Below, piece by piece: positions 6,109-11,521 of a stretch of 11,521 nucleotides of DNA. The DNA comes from JBFKAV01 sp041621405 (lineage in GTDB: Bacteria; Pseudomonadota; Alphaproteobacteria; Rhodobacterales; Rhodobacteraceae), in contig JBFKAV010000116.1 of the NCBI GenBank assembly GCA_041621405.1, forward strand, positions 1-11,521. Direction: 5' to 3'. The notes beneath the pieces were generated by a model. That model saw nothing but the letters and a program-made list of their open reading frames with translations. It was not told where the DNA came from and searched no databases. A program made the translations under genes and the position numbers. Numbering within the stretch: position 1 is the first letter of the stretch; each line of letters starts with the position of its first letter.

Positions 6109-7797
6109 ATGGCGGAGTTGGGGATCGTGCCGGTGGGAGGGCTCTCGCACGTGAAGGGCCCGACCGACGTATCCCTGATCGAAGCGACGATCCCGGAGGT
6201 CCTGGCCGACACCGTGGCGCGGTTCGGTCCGCGCGAGGCGGTGGTGTTCTCCGCCCACGGCATCCGCTGGAGCTGGGCGCAGTTCGCGGCCGAGGTCGAT
6301 GCGCTGGCGGGCGGGCTTCTCGCGCTAGGGCTCGAGAAGGGCGACCGTCTGGGGGTCTGGGCGCCGAACCGGCCGGAGTGGCTGCTCGCGCAGTTCGCGA
6401 CCGCGCGGATCGGCGTGATCCTCGTCAACGTCAACCCGGCCTACCGGGTGCACGAACTGGAGTTCGCGCTGAGAAAGACCGGCTGCAAGGCGCTGCTTCT
6501 GGCCGAGCGGTTTCGCAGCTCGGACTACGTGGCGATGCTGGGCGAGGTCTGGTCCGGACCGGGGGATCCGCGTCTGCCGGACCTCCACCACGTCATCGTG
6601 ATGGGCGAGGCGGCGCTCGAAGGCGCCATTGCCTTCCCCGAGGTGGTCGAAAGGGGCCGGGGGGTGGAGCTGTCGCGGCTCGACGCGGTGACGGCGGGGC
6701 TCGACCGGCACGACCCGATCAACATCCAGTTCACCTCCGGCACCACCGGCCAGCCGAAGGGCGCGACGCTCTCGCACCGCAACATTATCAACAACGCCCG
6801 CTTCACCACCGACGCGATGGAGTTCTCCGAGGACGACCGGCTCTGCATTCCGGTGCCGTTCTACCATTGCTTCGGGATGGTGATGGGCACGCTCGGCTGC
6901 GTGACCAAGGGGGCGACGATGATCGTGCCGGGGGAGGCGTTCGATCCGCTCGCGGTGCTGAAGGCCGTCGAGGCGGAGCGGGCGACGGCGCTCTACGCGG
7001 TGCCGACGATGTTCGTCGCGATGCTGGAGCATCCCGATTTCGCGGGGTTCGGTCTTTCGAGCCTCCGGACCGGGATCATGGCCGGCGCGCCCTGTCCGAT
7101 CGAGGTGATGCGGCGGGTTCAGGCGCGGATGCACATGGGCGGGGTGACGATCGCCTACGGCATGACCGAGACCTCGCCGGTTTCGTTCCAGTCTGGGATC
7201 GATACCCCCCTGGAGAAGCGGGTCGGGTCGGTGGGGCGGATCCATCCGCATGTCGAGGTCAGGATCGTCGACGCGCGCGGTGCAACTGTTGCAACGGGCG
7301 ACCAGGGCGAGCTCCTGACCCGCGGCTATTCGGTGATGAAGGGCTACTGGGACGAGCCGGAGCAGACGGCGGCCGCGATCGACCCCGAGGGCTGGATGCA
7401 TACAGGCGACCTCGCCCGGATCGACGCCGAGGGCTACGCCAACATCACCGGCCGGGTGAAGGACATGATCTGCCGCGGCGGCGAGAACATCTACCCGCGC
7501 GAGGTGGAGGAGTTTCTCTACACCCACCCCGACGTGAGCCAGGTGCAGGTCTTCGGGCTGCCCGACGCGCGGCTGGGCGAGATCGTCTGCGCCTGGATCG
7601 TGCCGAAGCCCGGGGCGCAGCCGAGCGAGGAGGCGGTCCGCGACTTCTGCCGGGGCCAGATCGCGCATTTCAAGATCCCGGCCGTGGTGCGGTTCAGGGA
7701 CAGCCTGCCGATGACGGTGACCGGCAAGCCGCAGAAGTTCCTGATGCGGGCGGCGATGGTGGATGAGCTGGGGCTCAAGGAGGCGGCGACGGCCTGA
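6109..7797 (+). CDS. AMP-binding acyl-CoA synthetase (ACSF2-like)
   Basis: This enzyme should activate a carboxylic acid with ATP to an acyl-adenylate and then form the CoA thioester. The 562 residues contain all core adenylation motifs: FTSGTTGQPKGATLSHRN at about 208-225 (phosphate-binding loop), YGMTETSP near 350, WMHTGDLARID near 430, GRVKDMICRGGENIYPREVEEF near 447-468, and the C-terminal catalytic Lys540 in MTVTGKPQKF. The overall pattern resembles the ACSF2/medium-chain acyl-CoA synthetase group; chain length and natural substrate are uncertain. ATG 6109 is chosen because GGGGGAGG at 6097-6104 precedes it and the N-terminus fits the family; the frame is open further upstream inside the DUF815 gene. 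With only 20 bp after DUF815 it is probably the last gene of the tat transcript. Confidence 0.93.
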   Translation: MAELGIVPVGGLSHVKGPTDVSLIEATIPEVLADTVARFGPREAVVFSAHGIRWSWAQFAAEVDALAGGLLALGLEKGDRLGVWAPNRPEWLLAQFATARIGVILVNVNPAYRVHELEFALRKTGCKALLLAERFRSSDYVAMLGEVWSGPGDPRLPDLHHVIVMGEAALEGAIAFPEVVERGRGVELSRLDAVTAGLDRHDPINIQFTSGTTGQPKGATLSHRNIINNARFTTDAMEFSEDDRLCIPVPFYHCFGMVMGTLGCVTKGATMIVPGEAFDPLAVLKAVEAERATALYAVPTMFVAMLEHPDFAGFGLSSLRTGIMAGAPCPIEVMRRVQARMHMGGVTIAYGMTETSPVSFQSGIDTPLEKRVGSVGRIHPHVEVRIVDARGATVATGDQGELLTRGYSVMKGYWDEPEQTAAAIDPEGWMHTGDLARIDAEGYANITGRVKDMICRGGENIYPREVEEFLYTHPDVSQVQVFGLPDARLGEIVCAWIVPKPGAQPSEEAVRDFCRGQIAHFKIPAVVRFRDSLPMTVTGKPQKFLMRAAMVDELGLKEAATA

Positions 7798-7925
7798 AGG
7801 TCGATTGTGAGGCTTCTTGAGACCGGCATGATCGCCCGCCGGTGGGCCTGAGCGTCTTCGTGATCCGCAGCGTCGCGCAGGAGCATATGACGACGCTGCC
7901 GTCGCTCCGGTGAGGCGTGCCGTCT
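7798..7925. other. Convergent gap between acyl-CoA synthetase and argE
   Basis: This 128-bp gap lies between two gene 3' ends, so transcription from both sides must stop here. The only structure seen is a short stem, GCCC at 7834-7837 with GGGC at 7844-7847, and it has no T-run. No intrinsic terminator or coding sequence is convincing; Rho-dependent ending would fit. Confidence 0.5.
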
Positions 7926-9080
7926 CTACCCGGCGAGCTTGTCTCCGAGGCGTTCGAGCATCGCCAGGCATTCGCGGAGCTGGTCGATCGCGAGGTACTC
8001 GTCGGGCTTGTGCGCCTGCTCGATGGAGCCCGGGCCGCAGACCACGGCCGAAATGCCAAGGCCCTGGAAGATGCCGGCCTCGGTGCCGAAGGGCACCAGA
8101 CCGGCGCCGTTGGCACCGGTCAGCGCCATCACGATGTCGCGGGCCTCATTCGCATCGGCCGGGATCAGCCCGTCGACCTCGCCGATCACCTGCATGACGA
8201 TGTCGGCCTCCGGCGATACGGCCCGCATCGCCGGCAGCAAGTCGTCGGTGCAGAAGGCGCCGAGGTCGGACTTCACAAAATCGGCGTCGCCGGGCTGGAC
8301 CGGGCGCATCTCCCAGTCCACCCGGGCCTTGCCCGGGATCACGTTGTGGGCGACGCCACCCACGAGCGCGCCGGTGTTGATCGTGGTCCAGGGCGGCTCG
8401 AAGCGGCTGCCCGCAGGGGCACGGGCCTTGAGCCGCTCCTTCAGCTCGAGAAGCCGCCCGACGTAGCGCACCGCGTATTCCACCGCGTTCACGCCTCGGT
8501 CTGGGCCAGAGCCGTGTCCCTCCAGCCCGGTGAAGTGGGTGGAGTACTCGTAGCAGCCCTTGTGCCCTTCGATCACTCGCATCGAGGTGGGCTCGCCGAT
8601 GATCGCGACCGCGGGCCGGGTCTTCCGTTCCTTCAGCACCTTGGCCAGGGCCCTTGCGCCGATGCAGCCGGTCTCCTCGTCGTGAGTGAATGCGAAATGG
8701 ACCGGGCGGTCCTTCACGCGCTCGGCGTAGAGCGGCGCCATCGCCACTGCGGCGGCGATGAAGCCCTTCATGTCGCAGCTGCCGCGGCCGTAGAGGCGGC
8801 CGTCGCGCTCGACCATCTCGAACGGGTCGGTGGACCAGTCCTGATCGGCCACCGGCACCACGTCGGTATGGCCCGACAGGAGGATGCCGCCGTCGACGTC
8901 GGGCCCGAGCGTGGCAAAGAGGTTGGCCTTGCGGCCAGAGGGGTCGAGATGGATCTCGACGCGGGCGCCCGCGCCTTCGAGCCGCCCGGCGAGGAACTCG
9001 ATGATCTCAAGATTGCTGTCGGCCGAGACCGTCGGGAAGGCGATCAGGCGGCTCAGCAGCGATGTCGTGTCCTCGAACAC
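7926..9080 (-). CDS. argE: Acetylornithine deacetylase (M20 family)
   Basis: ArgE hydrolyses N-acetylornithine to ornithine and acetate in arginine biosynthesis; it is a cytoplasmic two-metal M20 hydrolase. The 384-residue length is typical. Expected metal and catalytic residues are visible: His71 and Asp73 in LLSGHTDVVPV, bridging Asp103 in GRGSCDMKG, catalytic Glu135 with metal Glu136 in HDEETG, Glu163 in IGEPT, and His357 in GSIEQAHKPDEYL. The dimerisation-domain segment GLEGHGSGPDRGVNAVEYA is also present. The start is read as GTG at complement 9078-9080, with AAAGGAC about eight bases before it; this matches the family N-terminus (FEDTTSLLSRLIAFPTVS). The frame continues open far upstream, but only as antisense of the aminotransferase. 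Succinyl-diaminopimelate desuccinylase (DapE) is a relative, but the sequence is closer to ArgE. Confidence 0.92.
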   Translation of the reverse strand: MFEDTTSLLSRLIAFPTVSADSNLEIIEFLAGRLEGAGARVEIHLDPSGRKANLFATLGPDVDGGILLSGHTDVVPVADQDWSTDPFEMVERDGRLYGRGSCDMKGFIAAAVAMAPLYAERVKDRPVHFAFTHDEETGCIGARALAKVLKERKTRPAVAIIGEPTSMRVIEGHKGCYEYSTHFTGLEGHGSGPDRGVNAVEYAVRYVGRLLELKERLKARAPAGSRFEPPWTTINTGALVGGVAHNVIPGKARVDWEMRPVQPGDADFVKSDLGAFCTDDLLPAMRAVSPEADIVMQVIGEVDGLIPADANEARDIVMALTGANGAGLVPFGTEAGIFQGLGISAVVCGPGSIEQAHKPDEYLAIDQLRECLAMLERLGDKLAG

Positions 9081-9302
9081 GGGTCTTGTCCTTTGCAAGC
9101 CACCGCCGCCGGCCTCGACCAGGGGCCTGGGAGACGTTGGGGTCCGGCGGCGCTTGTCCGCCCGCCAGCCCGATGATCGCCTTAGGCGTCGGCCTTGGAA
9201 AGGGGAATTCGCCAAGGGTCCTCGCTGGACGTGAGGGCGGGGATGGAGCAATGCCCCGGAATCGACTAGGCCTACTGCCATGGATTTTTGGGAGGCATCG
9301 CG
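9081..9302. promoter_or_regulatory. Divergent control region between argE and aminotransferase
   Basis: The 222 bp between two divergent start codons should carry both promoters. Two inverted repeats stand out. CGCCGCCGG at 9104-9112 pairs with CCGGCGGCG at 9144-9152 and encloses a nested CCAGG/CCTGG, so an argE leader transcript could fold here. CCTTGG at 9193-9198 pairs with CCAAGG at 9212-9217 across 13 bp and could be an operator. GGGAGG at 9290-9295 is the ribosome-binding site of the aminotransferase. No clear -35/-10 pair was found. Confidence 0.5.
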
Positions 9303-10694
9303 ATGCTGACGAACGACCAACTCGACCGCTGGGACCGCGAGAGCTTCCTGCACCCCTCGACGCATCTGGCCCAGCACGCCCGTGGCGAAAGCCCCTCGCG
9401 CATCGTCCGCACCGGCCAGGGCGCCTACATCGAGGACCGCGACGGCATCCGGCTGCTGGACGCCTTCGCCGGGCTCTACTGCGTGAACGTGGGCTACGGT
9501 CGGACGGAGATCGCCGAAGCGATCGCCGAGCAGGCGAGGGAACTCGCCTATTATCACGCCTATGCCGGCCACGGCTCCGAGGCCTCGATCACGCTCGCGA
9601 AGATGGTGCTCGAGCGGGCGCCCGCGAACATGTCGAAGGTCTATTTCGGGCTCGGCGGCTCGGACGCGAACGAGACCAACATCAAGCTCGTCTGGTATTT
9701 CAACAACATCCTCGGACGGCCGGAGAAGAAGAAGATCATCTCGCGTTGGCGGGGCTATCACGGCTCCGGCCTGATGACCGGCTCGCTGACCGGGCTCGAG
9801 CTCTTCCACAAGGCCTTCGACCTGCCCTTCGCCCAGGTGATCCATACTGAGGCGCCCTTCCACTTCCGCCGCACCGATCCCGCGCAGAGCGAGGCCGAGT
9901 TCACGGCCCATTGCGCGGCCGAGCTCGAGGCACTGATCGAGCGCGAGGGCGCGGAGACAATCGCCGCCTTCATCGGCGAGCCGGTGCTCGGAACCGGCGG
10001 CATCGTGCCGCCGCCCGAGGGCTACTGGGAGGCGATCCAGAAGATCCTGAGGAAGCACGACATCCTCCTGATCGTCGACGAGGTGGTGACCGGGTTCGGG
10101 CGCTTGGGCACGATGTTCGGATCGGACCACTACGGCATCGAGGCCGACATCATCACGGTCGCCAAGGGGCTGACCTCGGCCTATGCGCCGCTTTCGGGCT
10201 CGATCGTCTCGGAGAAGGTCTGGAAGGTGCTCGAACAGGGCACCGACGCCATGGGGACGTTCGGCCACGGCTGGACCTACTCCGCCCACCCGATCGGGGC
10301 GGCGGCGGGGGTGGCGAACCTCAAGCTCATCGACGCGCTCGGGCTGGTGGCGAACGCGGGCGAGGTCGGGGCCTACCTGAACCGGACGATGAAGGAGGCG
10401 CTGGGCGATCACTCGAACGTCGGCGAGGTGCGGGGTGAGGGGATGCTTTGCGGCGTGGAGCTGGTGGCGGACAGGGAGGCGCGCCGGTTCTTCGATCCGG
10501 CGAAGAAGGTCGGCCCCCAGGTTGTCGCCGTGCTGGCGGCCGAGGAGAAGGTCATCGCGCGGGCCATGCCGCAGGGCGACATCATCGGCTTTGCCCCGCC
10601 GCTTTGCCTGACGCGGGAGGAGGCCGACATAGTGGTGGCGGCCACGGCGCGGGCGGTCGAGCGCGTGCTCGGCAGCGGCGGGGTCGCGGGCTAG
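9303..10694 (+). CDS. Class III PLP-dependent aminotransferase
   Basis: This 463-residue cytoplasmic enzyme is a fold-type I, class III (omega-amino acid:pyruvate type) aminotransferase that moves an amino group from an amine or omega-amino acid to a keto acid such as pyruvate. Lys288 in VAKGLTSAYAPLS is the PLP Schiff-base lysine and Asp259 in IVDEVVTGFGRLG binds the cofactor ring nitrogen. GGSDANETNIKL (phosphate-binding region), RWRGYHG and GHGWTYSAHPIGAAAG are further family marks. Family members act on putrescine, GABA, beta-alanine, taurine or synthetic amines; the sequence does not settle which. ATG 9303 is chosen over an in-frame TTG at 9288 because GGGAGG at 9290-9295 fits the ATG. 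It is divergent from argE, suggesting a link with ornithine or polyamine metabolism, and converges with the DUF2478 gene after 25 bp. Confidence 0.94.
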   Translation: MLTNDQLDRWDRESFLHPSTHLAQHARGESPSRIVRTGQGAYIEDRDGIRLLDAFAGLYCVNVGYGRTEIAEAIAEQARELAYYHAYAGHGSEASITLAKMVLERAPANMSKVYFGLGGSDANETNIKLVWYFNNILGRPEKKKIISRWRGYHGSGLMTGSLTGLELFHKAFDLPFAQVIHTEAPFHFRRTDPAQSEAEFTAHCAAELEALIEREGAETIAAFIGEPVLGTGGIVPPPEGYWEAIQKILRKHDILLIVDEVVTGFGRLGTMFGSDHYGIEADIITVAKGLTSAYAPLSGSIVSEKVWKVLEQGTDAMGTFGHGWTYSAHPIGAAAGVANLKLIDALGLVANAGEVGAYLNRTMKEALGDHSNVGEVRGEGMLCGVELVADREARRFFDPAKKVGPQVVAVLAAEEKVIARAMPQGDIIGFAPPLCLTREEADIVVAATARAVERVLGSGGVAG

Positions 10695-10719
10695 GGCGCA
10701 GCGGGCGCGGCCGGAAGGG

Positions 10720-11235
10720 TCAGGCGGCCCTGCGGCAGGGCGCGGCGCGGATCCAGCCTGCAAGCGCGTCGGCGTCCGGCGGCAGTTCCTCGGCGAGGCC
10801 GCCGGCAAAGGCGAGGAAGGCGGCGCGGTTCAGCCCGTTCACGCCAACGAGCACCGGCACGCCGAGCGCCAGCGCCTCGGCGATCAGGTCGCGGAAGCCG
10901 CGGCCCTCGGCCTCGTGCTTGCCGAACTTGTTGACGATCAGGAGGTCGGTCGTCGCCGTCAGCCGCCGCGCCACTTCGGCCACCGCCGTCTCGAGGCCCT
11001 GCGCGTCGAGCCGGCAGCCGCGGGCGCCGGGACCGAGCGACTGCGAGATGCGGATCACCGGGCCGTCGGGCAGGACCTCGACGTCCATGTCGCAGCGGTG
11101 GCAGTCGGGGCGCGTGCTGTTGATCTGGACGGCGCCTGCGACGCGGAGCCCTCCGGCGCGGGCCGCCGCCGCGGCCTCGGCGAGGAGGAGGTCGAGATCG
11201 CCCTGTCCGGCGGTCATGGTGTAGGCGATGCGCAT
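10720..11235 (-). CDS. DUF2478 protein next to moeA
   Basis: This 171-residue protein matches the DUF2478 family in its distinctive blocks: RVAGAVQINS, CDMDVEVLPDGPVIRISQSLG, ARGCRLD, LLIVNKFGKHEAEGRGFRDLIAEAL and GVPVLVGVNGLNRAAFL. The biochemical role is unknown; members are often found with molybdenum-related genes, and here moeA lies directly upstream. The N-terminus (IAYTMTAGQGDLDLLL) sits where a P-loop might be expected but has no GK[ST], so nucleotide binding, if any, is unusual. Cys45 and Cys48 form a CxxC pair and Cys74 a third possible metal or redox ligand. No signal peptide or membrane segment is seen. Start ATG at complement 11233-11235 has GAGGT upstream, and the gene begins 12 bp after the moeA stop, so the two form an operon. 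Confidence 0.85.
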   Translation of the reverse strand: MRIAYTMTAGQGDLDLLLAEAAAAARAGGLRVAGAVQINSTRPDCHRCDMDVEVLPDGPVIRISQSLGPGARGCRLDAQGLETAVAEVARRLTATTDLLIVNKFGKHEAEGRGFRDLIAEALALGVPVLVGVNGLNRAAFLAFAGGLAEELPPDADALAGWIRAAPCRRAA

Positions 11236-11247
11236 GGTTGACCTCGG

Positions 11248-11521
11248 TCAGCAGGGAAGGGGCAGGAAGTCGAGCGGGGTGCCGGGGGCGATGGTCTCGG
11301 ACCCGGCGGGCAGGCGGACGAGGCCGTCGGTACCGGAAAGCGAGGCGATGCGGCCGGAATGGACCGCGGCCGCCACATCGACCGTCAGGGCTCCCGGATT
11401 GCGCCAGCGGGCAGGGCGGTACTCGGTGCGGCCGGGTCGGTGCCGGATGGGCTCGGCGCTGGTGACGGGGAAGGGAAGTCGCCGCTTCGTGGCGCCGGCG
11501 AGGCGGTCGAGAAGCGGCAAG
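11248..11521 (-). CDS. moeA: Molybdopterin molybdenumtransferase MoeA, C-terminal part
   Basis: Only the last 91 or so residues are in the window; the gene continues past 11521. MoeA inserts molybdate into adenylylated molybdopterin in the cytoplasm, the final step of basic molybdenum-cofactor synthesis. The visible part corresponds to the C-terminal beta-barrel domain IV: GRTEYRPARW, then a strand-rich segment, then the diagnostic IASLSGTDGLVRLPAGSETI and a final hydrophobic strand (GTPLDFLPL). The apparent first codon at the window edge is TTG, read here as an internal Leu and not a start. The stop is at complement 11248-11250. Because only the end is visible, a fusion to another cofactor domain upstream cannot be excluded. 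Confidence 0.85.
   Translation of the reverse strand, partial: LPLLDRLAGATKRRLPFPVTSAEPIRHRPGRTEYRPARWRNPGALTVDVAAAVHSGRIASLSGTDGLVRLPAGSETIAPGTPLDFLPLPC

Noticed and set aside
6325..7971. A 548-codon minus-strand frame opposite the acyl-CoA synthetase
   Set aside because: It is antisense to a gene with all adenylation motifs, and its product is a His/Arg/Pro-rich low-complexity sequence with no recognisable domain.
9193..9217. Possible sigma-54 promoter before the aminotransferase (TTGG ... CGCC)
   Set aside because: The GG and GC elements are 12 bp apart instead of the required 10, and the flanking bases do not match the consensus.
7926..10808. A 960-codon open frame on the minus strand covering argE and the whole aminotransferase gene
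   Set aside because: Only the part up to 9080 resembles a known protein (ArgE). The rest is antisense to a clear aminotransferase and is an effect of high GC content, which removes stop codons from shadow frames.

Overview
The window is a stretch of chromosome from a GC-rich Gram-negative bacterium, most likely an alphaproteobacterium of the Rhodobacterales. This rests on the strong G/C bias at third codon positions, the tatA-tatB-tatC-DUF815 gene order, a DUF2478 gene beside moeA, and the style of the BLUF, ArgE and acyl-CoA synthetase proteins. The species cannot be named from the sequence alone. No rRNA, tRNA, CRISPR array, insertion sequence or prophage gene was seen. It reads as core or near-core chromosome with two divergent control regions.

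Layout. (1) Positions 1-2751, plus strand: the 3' part of an SDR-family gene whose usual Tyr/Lys catalytic pair is replaced, a DMT/EamA membrane transporter, and an orphan FbpC/PotA-type ABC ATPase with no permease or binding protein beside it. (2) Positions 2761-3213, minus strand: a short BLUF-domain protein in which the flavin-photocycle Tyr and Gln are replaced by Phe and His. (3) Positions 3214-3493: a 280-bp divergent intergenic region with a diverged 53-bp direct repeat (65-bp period) between the BLUF gene and the tat operon. (4) Positions 3494-7797, plus strand: tatA, tatB, tatC, a DUF815 P-loop ATPase and an acyl-CoA synthetase. tatB/tatC and tatC/DUF815 are joined by ATGA stop-start overlaps. 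(5) Positions 7926-9080, minus strand: argE, acetylornithine deacetylase. (6) Positions 9081-9302: a divergent control region with inverted repeats. (7) Positions 9303-10694, plus strand: a class III PLP aminotransferase. (8) Positions 10720-11521, minus strand: a DUF2478 protein and the 3' end of moeA, a likely molybdenum-cofactor operon that continues beyond the window.

How the genes fit together. TatABC exports folded proteins, many of them cofactor-containing. The molybdenum-cofactor genes at the right edge serve enzymes that are often Tat substrates, but the distance makes that link only thematic. argE and the divergent aminotransferase both act on amino-acid or polyamine-type amines and may share control. 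The points most worth a second look are the BLUF protein with substituted photocycle residues, the tandem repeat between it and tatA, the DUF815 ATPase coupled to tatC, the opposite charges of the TatB and TatC cytoplasmic tails, and the SDR with a substituted active site.
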